64,000 nucleotides of DNA from Saprospiraceae bacterium (GTDB lineage Bacteria; Bacteroidota; Bacteroidia; Chitinophagales; Saprospiraceae). Location: contig JAHDGF010000015.1 in the NCBI GenBank assembly GCA_020627785.1, positions 13,079 to 77,078 on the forward strand. The letters are read 5' to 3'. Below the pieces are notes generated by a model that saw nothing but the letters and a program-made list of their open reading frames with translations, was not told the DNA's origin and made no database searches. Position 1 is the stretch's first letter. Each line of letters starts with the position of its first letter. The position numbers and the translations under genes are program-made. Shown here in pieces: positions 9,361-18,450 of this stretch.

Positions 9361-11571
9361 TCACTTTTCTATTTTTATCAGTTTTTGAGTATTCAGATGC
9401 TTTCCTCCAGCATAAATAGCCAAACTATAAACTCCTGGATTTAGATCTTGGACATTTAAACGTTGGTTAAAATTAGAACTGGCGTTGTTGACTTTTATAA
9501 TTTCCACTACGGCACCTACTTGGTCTAAAATTATGAGGTTAATATTTGGGCCCCAAGTATTTTCAAAACCTAATTCACAATAGTCAATGCTAGGATTAGG
9601 AGTAAGGGTGGTCAAAATATTATTCAACAGATTTTCATTACTAACCATTCCTTGGAACTCGTAGGCGCCGCGATCAACCTCATCAATTCGTCCATTACCT
9701 AAGATGTCAGTTTCAGGAACATCATCTCCAGCGAGTCCCGTATTTATGGTTGGTGAATTTGATTTCTGTTCTCCACTGTTTTCTAAGAGTGCATCCATGT
9801 TGTGGTCATCATTCGATCCAGTGGTTCCAAATTCCCCAATAAGAGACTCATCTGAACTTAAGTTTCCTCCCAATGATATCGTCGTTGGATCACCGTCTTC
9901 TACTGCGAAGTTCAAGCCTATATTATCTAAGACCGTATTTTTAAGTTCAATGACGTTACTTCTTGCTTCTGTCCCTGACCAGTTGGCTATCCCTGCTGCT
10001 AACGAACCGGAATTATTCAGAATGGTACAGTTTACCAATTTTATTGTATCAATTTTATCATCGATTACATTATTAGAAATGGCCCCTCCTGTACCTGTAC
10101 CAAAAGCAAAGTTGGTGTTCATATTGCAGTTGCTTAATAAGGCTTTTGTGGATTCAAGATTAATGGCTCCTCCTTGATTTCCAGAAGTGTTTCCTTCGAA
10201 AATTGAATTTCTTAAGACAAGTGTTGAAAGATCCGTGCTGTCTTCTCCGATCGTAAGCGCACCACCTATGCCTGCCGTATTGTTTGTAAAGAATTGACAA
10301 TCATTTATTTCTGTTTGTTGGCCAGAATTAGCTGATATGGCTCCTCCAGAAGTTTCAGCCATATTTTCTTCGAAAATCGTGCTATTTAAAAAAAGTTTTG
10401 AATTTTCGTTTTGAGCAAAGATTGCTCCTCCACCCATGGTTGAATTATTGCTAATGAAATTGCAGGATGTAGTAGAAGCAGTTCCTAAAAATCCCACATG
10501 TAAAGCTCCTCCACTTTGAAAACAATTATTCTCTATAAAGTCGCAGCCGTTAAGATTTAAGTTTTGGTTTTCACCATACACCGTTATTGCGCCTCCCCAA
10601 CCAATGGAAGTATTGCCCGTGAAAGTAGAATTTAAAATATTGATTTGATTAACTAAGTTTGTATCAGTGGTACTATGAATAGCGCCTCCTGTCCTAGTTG
10701 CTGTATTATTGAGGAATAAGCAATCTTCAATACTCAAATCTGACGTGGTATTGTAAATTGCACCACCTCTATCATCCGGTCCGGTTTCATTTCCTGAAAA
10801 TTGACAATTAGTAATTTTGGTATTTGCGGCGTTCGAATAAATCGCACCGCCATTCTGATCTGCTTTGTTATTTGTGAATTCTGTATTTATTATTTGAACG
10901 TTAGAAGTTGTTACCGTGTATATTGAAGCACCAAATCCTCCTCGATTATTGTCGAATTTGCATTGATCTATAATTGTGTTTGATGCTTCTGTGCCTCTGG
11001 GATACACGGCTCCAGCAAAGTATCCATAATTTTCAGTAAACGTACAGTTTCGGATGATTGGTGAGCCGTAAGATAAGATGGCTCCAGCTCTTCTTGTGTT
11101 ACCAGCCCCAACTTGATCATCGGCCTGTCCATTTCTAAAGGTAAATCCATCAATGATCGTGTTGTTGTTAACTAAGGTGTCCAAAAATAAAAGATGCATG
11201 GCATTATCTGATTTATTGAGTGTGTCCCCAACAATATCATCTTGATTTATGTCGCCAGATATAATGGTTGTGTTCTGGTTTGCATCCCTTTCAGTCAGGG
11301 ATGATTCAGTCCCTATGAAGCCCCCATACATTTTGATGTTTTTGTTTAGCACAGTGAAACCCATTCTACTTTCTGCAGCAAGGTAGGTTCCTTGAGCTAC
11401 CCATATTTCTTCTCCTTCTTCACTATTGTTCCAAGCGGAATAAATATTTGAGTACGCATCCGTCCAACTTGTTCCGTCATTTGCGCCTGACGCAGAACCA
11501 TTAACATAAACTTGACCCGAAGAAATCGAAGCAAAAGATAGAAAAATAAAAAGGTTGATAATTCTGTACAT
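9361..11571 (-). CDS. T9SS-secreted parallel beta-helix surface protein
   Basis: 736-residue exported protein. A Sec signal peptide (about 1-19, ending SSGQ) is followed by the VYVNGSASGANDGTSWTDAY entry motif common to secreted right-handed beta-helix proteins. A long run of beta-helix coils follows (about 100-560), with repeated GGAI, NTTSD and asparagine-ladder patterns. Next is a choice-of-anchor-Q-like end (DEVDRGAYEF near 640), then an approximately 80-residue C-terminal type A sorting domain (TPNPSIDYCEL to KLIKIEK) for T9SS export and surface attachment. No catalytic residues of a polysaccharide lyase are evident. An adhesin or polysaccharide-binding role is possible but unproven. Confidence 0.9.
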   Translation of the reverse strand: MYRIINLFIFLSFASISSGQVYVNGSASGANDGTSWTDAYSNIYSAWNNSEEGEEIWVAQGTYLAAESRMGFTVLNKNIKMYGGFIGTESSLTERDANQNTTIISGDINQDDIVGDTLNKSDNAMHLLFLDTLVNNNTIIDGFTFRNGQADDQVGAGNTRRAGAILSYGSPIIRNCTFTENYGYFAGAVYPRGTEASNTIIDQCKFDNNRGGFGASIYTVTTSNVQIINTEFTNNKADQNGGAIYSNAANTKITNCQFSGNETGPDDRGGAIYNTTSDLSIEDCLFLNNTATRTGGAIHSTTDTNLVNQINILNSTFTGNTSIGWGGAITVYGENQNLNLNGCDFIENNCFQSGGALHVGFLGTASTTSCNFISNNSTMGGGAIFAQNENSKLFLNSTIFEENMAETSGGAISANSGQQTEINDCQFFTNNTAGIGGALTIGEDSTDLSTLVLRNSIFEGNTSGNQGGAINLESTKALLSNCNMNTNFAFGTGTGGAISNNVIDDKIDTIKLVNCTILNNSGSLAAGIANWSGTEARSNVIELKNTVLDNIGLNFAVEDGDPTTISLGGNLSSDESLIGEFGTTGSNDDHNMDALLENSGEQKSNSPTINTGLAGDDVPETDILGNGRIDEVDRGAYEFQGMVSNENLLNNILTTLTPNPSIDYCELGFENTWGPNINLIILDQVGAVVEIIKVNNASSNFNQRLNVQDLNPGVYSLAIYAGGKHLNTQKLIKIEK

Positions 11572-11625
11572 CTTGAATATTTTTTAGGAAATTAATCATT
11601 CAATGGCTAATTAAATAATATTGCT

Positions 11626-12177
11626 TTGGAAAAAACAAAGGACCAGTATATACGGAGACTTACAATTTTAGATGCATCAGAGTTATCTCAATTAGCGCAG
11701 AGTACTTTTGTCGCTGCCTTTGGACCAAAAATCCACGATCCACAGGTGCAAGAGAAATTTGATGATTATGTACAACATGGATATGCGATTGAAAAGATGA
11801 AGGCTCTGTTGAAAAGAGATGATTGTTGGTGTTTTGGACTCATGGAGAAAGACTCCTTGATTGGTTTTATTCAATGTAGTGCACCTAGTAATCAATCATT
11901 GAAAAGGGGAGAAGATTGTTTGGAAGTGGATCGGTTGTATGTTGATTCAAATCGAACGGGCGAAGGTTTAGGTGCAAAGCTTTTAAGTTATGCGATTGAG
12001 CATGCTTCCTCCCTGGGGAAAAATAAAGTATGGCTGAGGGTCTGGTGCCACAATCCAGATGCCGTTAGGTTCTATGAGCGTTTTGATTTTAAGGAGGTAG
12101 ATCGGGCTGCAGATAAATGGAATCACCCTGGAGATTTTGATTACGTTCTAGAAAAGGAAATAAAAAAGGCCACTTGA
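11626..12177 (+). CDS. GNAT family N-acetyltransferase
   Basis: 183-residue acetyltransferase with the GNAT acetyl-CoA loop (about residues 110-118, SNRTGEGLGAKLL) and the FYERFDFKEVD motif near the end, typical of RimI/PaiA-type enzymes. The acceptor (small amine or protein N-terminus) cannot be read from sequence. The start is TTG at 11626; the next in-frame ATG would remove the first beta-strand. The gene lies divergent from the beta-helix gene and converges on the YceI gene, sharing a terminator that overlaps its own stop codon. Confidence 0.85.
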   Translation: MEKTKDQYIRRLTILDASELSQLAQSTFVAAFGPKIHDPQVQEKFDDYVQHGYAIEKMKALLKRDDCWCFGLMEKDSLIGFIQCSAPSNQSLKRGEDCLEVDRLYVDSNRTGEGLGAKLLSYAIEHASSLGKNKVWLRVWCHNPDAVRFYERFDFKEVDRAADKWNHPGDFDYVLEKEIKKAT

Positions 12178-12191
12178 AATTCAAGCAGCCT
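12165..12191. terminator. Bidirectional terminator
   Basis: Imperfect inverted repeat AAAGGC..CTTGAA / TTCAAG..GCCTTT spanning the GNAT stop codon, with A-rich and T-rich flanks. It serves the convergent GNAT and YceI genes. Confidence 0.65.
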
Positions 12192-12215
12192 TTCTTATTA
12201 TCTAATGAGCTAATT

Positions 12216-12872
12216 TTATGATGCAGCTAGTTTTATAGAAAGACCAACATTATCATTTATCGCTTTATCCTTTACAACATCAGCCAGCTTTGTAGATCCA
12301 TATTGAATTCCAAAATCTGTTCTGTCTATTGTAAAATCTGGAGCTTCTACTGTTACTCCATTAGCACCTGCAGTTATGTTAGCCTTAAAGCTAATCTGCT
12401 TAGAAACTCCCATCATGTTTAGGTTACCATAGACTAAAGAATTAGCATTATCATCACCTGATAAGCCCGTTACTTTAGTGATGTCGAAAGTGGCTGTTGG
12501 ATGTTTAGTCACATCGAAGAAATCAGGCGAACTAAGGTGACCGACAAGATCTGCGCCTTTATCAGCTGGAAGATCTGTGCATGTCATTGTGCCCATGTCT
12601 ATAACAAAATTTCCTCCTGCAACTTTGCCATCTTTCATTTCTACTGTTCCATTTTTTAGACCCAACGTACCAGTATGTGTACCGCCTATTTTACTTCCAG
12701 ACCAGTTGATGGTAGAGTTAGTTGTATTTACGGTTAAGCTTTTTGTATTCTCAACTTTTGCAACAGGTGCTGCTTCAGTTGTTGCTGCTTTTTCTCCTTT
12801 AGGAGCATTGCTACAACTAGCCATTAGAGATACAGTGAACGCAAGAAATAAAATATTCTTGATCATTTTCAT
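12216..12872 (-). CDS. YceI family lipoprotein
   Basis: About 218-residue lipoprotein with lipobox LMASC, then an Ala/Thr-rich linker, then a YceI domain (about 45-218). The recognisable YceI blocks are the NSTINWSGSKIGGTHTG opening, VGHLSSPDFFDV, HPTATFDITKV and the LxMxGVSKQISF strand. YceI proteins are lipocalin-like beta-barrels that bind isoprenoid or amide lipids in the periplasm. The nearest start to the signal peptide is ATG at 12872 (or 12866); an ATG at 12923 would prepend 17 poorly suited residues. The gene is monocistronic between two terminators. Confidence 0.92.
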   Translation of the reverse strand: MKMIKNILFLAFTVSLMASCSNAPKGEKAATTEAAPVAKVENTKSLTVNTTNSTINWSGSKIGGTHTGTLGLKNGTVEMKDGKVAGGNFVIDMGTMTCTDLPADKGADLVGHLSSPDFFDVTKHPTATFDITKVTGLSGDDNANSLVYGNLNMMGVSKQISFKANITAGANGVTVEAPDFTIDRTDFGIQYGSTKLADVVKDKAINDNVGLSIKLAAS

Positions 12873-13008
12873 TTTGATGATTTTATAAATAAATAATTGA
12901 TTGACCGACTTTATTGTCTGCACGATTAACTCATGACTTTTGGAAAGGTTTCAAATAAACCTCCTTTTTTTTCCATTTATTATGTCCAAACCAAAAAATA
13001 ATTGAAAA

Positions 13009-13039
13009 AAAAGCCCTGAAACCTAGTTTCAGGGCTTTT
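13009..13039 (-). terminator. Terminator of the CotH-family gene
   Basis: Perfect 14-base stem AAAAGCCCTGAAAC / GTTTCAGGGCTTTT with a CTA loop. On the minus strand it is followed by eight T in a row. It lies 17 bases beyond the stop of the gene ending at 13056. Confidence 0.92.
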
Positions 13040-13055
13040 AACGCTTGAGCGCTTT

Positions 13056-16025
13056 TTATTCAACAATGGTTATTTTCTTGGAAATAGAGCCATTCAATGA
13101 TGTTAGATTTACGAAATAAACCCCTGGTTTGATTTCATTTTCTATGATGCTTATTTGGGTAGAAAAGTTACTTTGTCCACCCGTAGGAATGCTCACTATC
13201 TTTTCACCTAAAATAGAGTACAGGTTAAGATTTACATCCATTTCATTTTCCAGGGTATAATTGATGTTTATCTGATCTTTTGCAGGGTTTGGATATACTT
13301 CAAGGCTAGCTAATGATTCTAATTCATTGGTTGAACTTACCATTTCAAAAACGGCTGTTAGTTCTTCAGCGCCCTCCAACATTATTGCTGCTTTACGAGA
13401 TTCGTTGTCTGGGGTGACCGCAGATCCAGATGTTGTTTCCCAATGAGAAAATTCCCAACCATCGTCTAAAGATTTTGCCTCAATTAGATTTTCAATTTCA
13501 CCGAAGTAATTTCCTGTCCAAGGGAATGAAGTGAGGTCTAGTGTGTTGAATTCAATTTCTCCAACACCTATGGGTTGTGTTTTGAGGGTAATTTGAAAAG
13601 GGCCAGTAAGATCAAAACAGTCGACCATTCCATCATCCAAAAGTTCACAACGTTGGTTGATAAAGTCTTTTAAACGGTCCACATTTGCCATCCATTGATT
13701 CATGGAGCCGCCCCATCTTTGAATTTGCCTAGGCATTTCCGGTTCTATGATTGCAAGCATACTATCGAGTGTCTCATTCATGTTCTCGCAAGAGAAAACG
13801 GTATTCATTAAATCTGCTTGTCTAGAATAATAGAGTTGTCTAAATTCTGGACTTTCGTATTGCAGTTTGAGGAAGATCTTTTCGTGCTTTCCGACATCTG
13901 AATTGTCAAGATCTCCATAGTCATCAGTGATTCCCCCGCCGCTATTTTCTCCTGGCATGCAATCACTGTCAAATTCTCCTTCGGCTGCTTGCGTGTATAT
14001 TGTTTCGCATATATTTCCCCATTCGACTTTACAGCAGCTTGGGAATTGATGCACTGTAATTTGGAAATTAATGTCGTCTTCTGAGTAAGGGCAAGATCCA
14101 TTGGCTATGGATTCACAGGTCCCTAGATTTGTGGGTAATTCATTGTTTTGAGCAACGATGTCATCGTATAGGCCTTGACAAATTTGATCCCAATTTACAC
14201 AACAGCAATAATTGTCTCGGTTTACAACCTGAACATATACTGAATCAGAAGCGTCGTATGGACTAGAGCCGTCTTGTATGGTTGAACATTGATCAGGTTC
14301 ACTCAGGATCATTCCACCTTCAAAATCTCCGCCACCACCTCCACCGCCAAAGCCTCCACCATAGAAGTTATCCATCGAAGAAAGAATTTGATTTATATCA
14401 CATGGTTGAGCGTTTGGACTTGTATTTGGTACACCAGTGTAGTTTATATAATAATCGAACGTAGCATCGTTGTCCCATAAAATGTAACCCCATTTTTTAT
14501 GGTCACCATCTGGATTCGTGCCTCTCCACCATCCAGTGTTATAGTTTAACCAATCTTGAGAAACAACATTTAGGTTTGTTATCATATAATCCATTAGCCC
14601 TACAACTTGCATTTGGTCTTTAACGATTTCGTAGTTTTCTGGAATGCTCATATCCTCAAATAATATGAAATCTCTGAGTACAGCCCAATCTTCAAAAGCC
14701 TGCTCACCGCCATATTCGGCCCATGAATTTCCCCAAGTCAATAGGTACTGTAAATCATATTTCCCTTGATCGTAATACTCACCGGTATAATCATGGTCAA
14801 CCGGTCTTTCCCTTAGTCCATATACTCCCCAATAATCGCCATTCAGAAATACAACGACTCTTTCAACAGCCCGCACATCTAATTTCATTCCACCTTTTTG
14901 GGCAAGTTCATGAACGTATTCATCTCTGATGTGACAACTTCCTTGGTGTGCTTGATCATCCACTGCAGGATAATTATCATCCCCTGAAGCTCTGAGCATC
15001 ACTCTTTGATGTGAAGTTCTGTCAGAGTAGTTAAATAGTTTTGATTCAATGTCTTTGGTGTATCCCATTTCATCTCTGGTAACCCAGTCAAGACTTCGAT
15101 GATCCAGAGCCCAAGAGTCTTGTCCATGTCTATTCAAACTTCCATAAGCTCTACCATCTAACTTCAGGTCAGCATTGAAGTATTCAATTGTTCCGATTGG
15201 GATTAAAGCTCCGTTTCCATTCGCTAAATTTTGAACCTCATCTGAAGCTATTGAGAATACTGGCAGGGTAGAAGTATCATCAATAAAGTATGTAGACCAA
15301 GCTATTTTTCCAGGGAGTCTATCTGGGGATATGTTTTTAGCCTTTAATACTGTGGTCTCTGTGATGGTTATTGGTCCTGTATACTCAGGAGAAGAAAAAG
15401 TAGGTTCAAATCCATCCGTAGTGTATACAAGTCTAGCTGTGGGATCATTGCTTTCTATGGAGACTGTAACTTCTCCTTCATAGAAGCCAGCTTCTAGACT
15501 TAAAGTGGGCTGCTCTGTATAACCATTTAAGATATCCGTTTGATTCCCATTTCCTGGAGATGGACTAACAGAAACAAGCCATTCACCATTGACTTTTACT
15601 CTGGAGTGTTCTAGCATTGTTAATTCATATGGAGTTCCATCCACTTGATTGCCATTGGGGTCACTTATTATTACAAATTCATTCCCCTTGGTCTGGGTTA
15701 GTTTAAAGTTAGAATGATACTGTCCATCGTAGGTGTCTCTACCTGAGCACCAGACAACCAAATAATCATCAGGACCTAATATTGTATTTGGAGGAAATAG
15801 CCATTTTAAGGGTTTCGTTTCTTTATCAGAAAGTCCCCAATTCGAAATATCTACTGGTGCATCAGTCGTGTTGTGCACTTCAATCCAATCTTCATATTTT
15901 TGATTTAGATCTGGGAAGCTATTTAAATTTGAGGCAGAATATTCTGAGATTTCTACTTGAGCAAAAGCTTGAATAGAAAAAAGGCAGCATAGAATTAGAA
16001 CTAGTTGATTTATTGACTTATCCAT
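13056..16025 (-). CDS. T9SS-secreted CotH-kinase-like protein with lamin-tail domain
   Basis: 989-residue surface protein. In order: Sec signal peptide (about 1-22, ending AFAQ); lamin-tail domain (about 24-155, EISEYSASN and YEDWIEVHNTT); a chitobiase-type C-terminal fold (about 170-240, LVYTTDGFEPTFSSPEYTG); CotH-like kinase domain (about 270 onward) with GVYGLRERPVDHDY and GYILWDNDATFDYY; a glycine run (GGGFGGGGGGG); a cysteine-rich insertion (about 575-690); the end of the CotH fold; and a T9SS type A sorting domain (about 915-989, EVYPNPAKDQ). CotH proteins are atypical kinases that phosphorylate secreted proteins. Monocistronic with its own strong terminator. Confidence 0.9.
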   Translation of the reverse strand: MDKSINQLVLILCCLFSIQAFAQVEISEYSASNLNSFPDLNQKYEDWIEVHNTTDAPVDISNWGLSDKETKPLKWLFPPNTILGPDDYLVVWCSGRDTYDGQYHSNFKLTQTKGNEFVIISDPNGNQVDGTPYELTMLEHSRVKVNGEWLVSVSPSPGNGNQTDILNGYTEQPTLSLEAGFYEGEVTVSIESNDPTARLVYTTDGFEPTFSSPEYTGPITITETTVLKAKNISPDRLPGKIAWSTYFIDDTSTLPVFSIASDEVQNLANGNGALIPIGTIEYFNADLKLDGRAYGSLNRHGQDSWALDHRSLDWVTRDEMGYTKDIESKLFNYSDRTSHQRVMLRASGDDNYPAVDDQAHQGSCHIRDEYVHELAQKGGMKLDVRAVERVVVFLNGDYWGVYGLRERPVDHDYTGEYYDQGKYDLQYLLTWGNSWAEYGGEQAFEDWAVLRDFILFEDMSIPENYEIVKDQMQVVGLMDYMITNLNVVSQDWLNYNTGWWRGTNPDGDHKKWGYILWDNDATFDYYINYTGVPNTSPNAQPCDINQILSSMDNFYGGGFGGGGGGGDFEGGMILSEPDQCSTIQDGSSPYDASDSVYVQVVNRDNYCCCVNWDQICQGLYDDIVAQNNELPTNLGTCESIANGSCPYSEDDINFQITVHQFPSCCKVEWGNICETIYTQAAEGEFDSDCMPGENSGGGITDDYGDLDNSDVGKHEKIFLKLQYESPEFRQLYYSRQADLMNTVFSCENMNETLDSMLAIIEPEMPRQIQRWGGSMNQWMANVDRLKDFINQRCELLDDGMVDCFDLTGPFQITLKTQPIGVGEIEFNTLDLTSFPWTGNYFGEIENLIEAKSLDDGWEFSHWETTSGSAVTPDNESRKAAIMLEGAEELTAVFEMVSSTNELESLASLEVYPNPAKDQININYTLENEMDVNLNLYSILGEKIVSIPTGGQSNFSTQISIIENEIKPGVYFVNLTSLNGSISKKITIVE

Positions 16026-16141
16026 TTACAAGGGTTTGTTTATCTTTTCTAAAGTTAAATAACCTAGCTTGTTTTTTTATGAATTTATTGATTAATGTCC
16101 TGCTGGAGCAGTATTATTTATAAAAGAGAGTTGGGCATAAA

Positions 16142-16864
16142 TTAAAGGGCAAACTGAAGCAACGTTTGATATATTTTGTCACACTCTAAGAAAAGGGGTT
16201 TAAGAGACTCTGGCATTTCTGGCTTTTCATCATTATACTTCTGAAATTCAGTAGAATTGTGGACGTTATGATACCAATATGGTGCCCAACAACCGTCTTC
16301 AGTTCTTGGTCCCTTTGACCAGGAAAGCATCTTTTTGTCGAAGGAAATCCCTATAAAATCGCACAGTTTTTTCAGATGTTCTTCTGGGTTTAAAAGAATA
16401 TTTTTAGAATCAATTACAGCAAAGGGAATGTTATTCTTTTTGAAGTGAGCGACTAAGTCAAGATGCGCTTGGTAACCTACATCCACCATTGAGGGATTAT
16501 TAATTTGTTTTTTGAATGACGGGAGCATGAAGGCTGGATCTCTCGTGAGTATTAAGTTTATTGTTTTTTCTAAAAAGCCCATTGGAAGTTTTATCAGGTG
16601 ATGGGTCATGTGCTTAAAGAAGAGGATTGAAGAGTCTGAAGCAGTAAGCATGTTATGAATTACTTTTACTCCATCATTTTCCATTGATGCCAGAATTTCC
16701 TGACTCCCTGGATGGTAATCTTTTGCTTTGGTGTTGGCAAGATAGTGAGCGTAAAGGGGTTCATCGAAGACCTTTGTATCTGGCCTTTCGGCAAATGAAT
16801 ACATTAGTGCAGTGGAAATGTTTCTTGGTCCAGACCAAAGACATATTCGTTTTACTGAATCCAT
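16142..16864 (-). CDS. Sulfotransferase-family protein
   Basis: 240-residue protein with the P-loop-like PAPS-binding motif of sulfotransferases at its N-terminus (LWSGPRNISTALMYSF, about residues 9-24) and a later TRDP segment near residue 108 that fits the 3'-phosphate-binding region. It is shorter than classic sulfotransferases, so the acceptor and even the activity are uncertain. It begins 2 bases after the stop of the class IV aminotransferase gene, so the two are translationally coupled. I recall plant proteins called branched-chain aminotransferase-like that join a similar domain to a class IV aminotransferase, which would suggest that the two products act together; this should be verified. 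Confidence 0.8.
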   Translation of the reverse strand: MDSVKRICLWSGPRNISTALMYSFAERPDTKVFDEPLYAHYLANTKAKDYHPGSQEILASMENDGVKVIHNMLTASDSSILFFKHMTHHLIKLPMGFLEKTINLILTRDPAFMLPSFKKQINNPSMVDVGYQAHLDLVAHFKKNNIPFAVIDSKNILLNPEEHLKKLCDFIGISFDKKMLSWSKGPRTEDGCWAPYWYHNVHNSTEFQKYNDEKPEMPESLKPLFLECDKIYQTLLQFAL

Positions 16865-16866
16865 TT

Positions 16867-17796
16867 TTAACTAAGGCTTTGGTGTTTATTTACTTCGCTT
16901 TTAATCAATGCTTTGTAGCCGTCTGATAGGGCCCTACTGATTTTACCAAAGGTACCTGTGCCTATGATTCTCCCATCTATTTTTGAAACAGGAGTTACTC
17001 CACCAAAGGTGCCGGTTACAAATGCTTCGTCTGCATCATAGACATCGTATAATGAAAAGTTTTTTTCATAAGTTGGATAGTTAAGACTTTTAGATACTTT
17101 CAACAAGTTGTGTCTTGTGATTCCATTCATACAGTATTGTCCAGTTGAGGTCCATACTTCTCCGTTTTTAACCATAAAGAAATTTGTTGCATTACAGGTT
17201 GAAACACAGCCATTGATGTCAAGCATCAATGCCTCATCTGCTCCTGCCTCAATGGCTTGGATTAGGGCTTGAACTTCATGTAATTTACTATGACAATTTA
17301 ATCGAGGATCTAAATAGTCAGGCGAACCTCTTCTTATGGTAGAGGTAAAAAGGGTGATGCCTTTTTCCTTACTTTCCTCAGAGGCTTTTTTATGCTCAGC
17401 AATGATGACAAGGTTTGGTCCCGAAATGGTTAACCGAGGATCTTGTGAAGGTGTTTTTTTGATCCCTCTAGTGATCATAAATCTGACATGGACGTTCGTA
17501 TGCATATCATTTGCGTCTAGCACCTTCCAAATTGATTTTTTCAATTCATCTCTTGTCATTTTTAAGTCAAGGTGAATGGATTTAGCGGCTCTCCAAAGCC
17601 TATCACAGTGTAGGTCGAAAAAAACTAAGACTCCTTCGTATAGTCTGCAAGCTTCCCAAATACCATCACCTACTAGATAGCCAGAATCAAAAACTGATAT
17701 TTTAGCTTCAGACCTTTTGAATAGTTCTCCATTGATGGATATTAGGACTTCATCGTTTCTGAGGTCTTTGACAGCATTGTGGGTTCCATGTACCAT
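16867..17796 (-). CDS. Class IV (BCAT-like) aminotransferase
   Basis: 309-residue PLP enzyme of fold type IV, in the group of branched-chain aminotransferases, D-amino acid aminotransferases and aminodeoxychorismate lyase. It shows the FDSGYLVGDGIWE opening, the Schiff-base lysine at Lys171 (CHSKLHEVQ) and the FVTGTFGGVTPV phosphate-binding end. The glutamate that normally contacts the PLP ring nitrogen (G-x-V-x-E) appears to be Thr200 (NGCVSTCNATNFF), an unusual change. Substrate cannot be assigned. It is the first gene of a two-gene unit with the sulfotransferase-like gene; the upstream side faces the STAS gene terminator. Confidence 0.88.
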   Translation of the reverse strand: MVHGTHNAVKDLRNDEVLISINGELFKRSEAKISVFDSGYLVGDGIWEACRLYEGVLVFFDLHCDRLWRAAKSIHLDLKMTRDELKKSIWKVLDANDMHTNVHVRFMITRGIKKTPSQDPRLTISGPNLVIIAEHKKASEESKEKGITLFTSTIRRGSPDYLDPRLNCHSKLHEVQALIQAIEAGADEALMLDINGCVSTCNATNFFMVKNGEVWTSTGQYCMNGITRHNLLKVSKSLNYPTYEKNFSLYDVYDADEAFVTGTFGGVTPVSKIDGRIIGTGTFGKISRALSDGYKALIKSEVNKHQSLS

Positions 17797-17857
17797 ATAG
17801 TAGGTTTTGGACCCAAGATAATATAACTGCTGATTTTTAAATTGTAGTAATTAAAAA

Positions 17858-17876
17858 AGCTTGCCAAAGGCAAGCT
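17858..17876 (-). terminator. Terminator of the STAS gene
   Basis: Perfect 8-base stem AGCTTGCC / GGCAAGCT with an AAA loop, followed on the minus strand by six T. It lies about 55 bases past the STAS gene stop. Confidence 0.85.
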
Positions 17877-17929
17877 CTTCCAATAAATCAAGATAGGTGG
17901 ATCTTACAATAAATCCATTTTATTTTTAA

Positions 17930-18262
17930 TTAACAGGCAGTAACTAAAGTGTTCCTGAATGAAAATTGATTTTTAAATTTTGTTTCATCTAATAAGTTGA
18001 ATAGAGGATTTTCTTCTCCTGTTTTAATGTAAAGGGAAGAACTCTTCTCATCGCATTTCAATTTAGTGGTTAGTAATGCGTTTAATCCATTGATGTCGAT
18101 GGCAGTTATTCCCGAAAGGTCTAAGTGCATCGGTAATCCGTCGATGATTAAATTTGGTAAGCTACTTTTTAAATTCAGTGCATCAAGCAGTGTCATTGTG
18201 CCTTTTATCTCCACATAGACGGCATAGTCTACATTTTTGGCAGTGTAGGTGTAATTTCCCAT
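17930..18262 (-). CDS. STAS-domain protein lacking the phosphorylatable serine
   Basis: 110-residue single-domain protein with the anti-anti-sigma (STAS) fold pattern: MHLDLSGITAIDINGLNALL in the middle, preceded by two strands and followed by a strand-helix pair. In SpoIIAA-type proteins the loop is D-S-S-G and its second serine is phosphorylated; here the loop is Asp56-Ile57-Asn58-Gly59, so that switch is absent. It may be a scaffold or lipid/partner-binding STAS protein instead. It stands alone, divergent from the pseudouridine synthase gene, with its own terminator. No kinase or phosphatase partner is adjacent. Confidence 0.72.
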   Translation of the reverse strand: MGNYTYTAKNVDYAVYVEIKGTMTLLDALNLKSSLPNLIIDGLPMHLDLSGITAIDINGLNALLTTKLKCDEKSSSLYIKTGEENPLFNLLDETKFKNQFSFRNTLVTAC

Positions 18263-18338
18263 TTCTCAGTGGTATTTAATTGAATAATTAATAAAAGGGC
18301 ATTAGTGTTTGCTATTTAGATGACAGATTAAAATTGAC

Positions 18339-18355
18339 CTACCCTGTAGCCGAAG
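18339..18355 (+). repeat. Solo copy of the hairpin-array core
   Basis: CTACCCTGTAGCCGAAG matches the array word CTACTCTGTAGCTGAAG (for example 17-33) at 15 of 17 positions. It sits in the divergent intergenic region between the STAS and RluA-type genes. Confidence 0.4.
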
Positions 18356-18450
18356 TAAGAATTTGACAATATTTGTCAAATAATAGACATTCTCGATGTC
18401 AAGTCTATTAGAAATGTCAATCTTTGTGGGAATAAAAATTTGCGAAAGCG

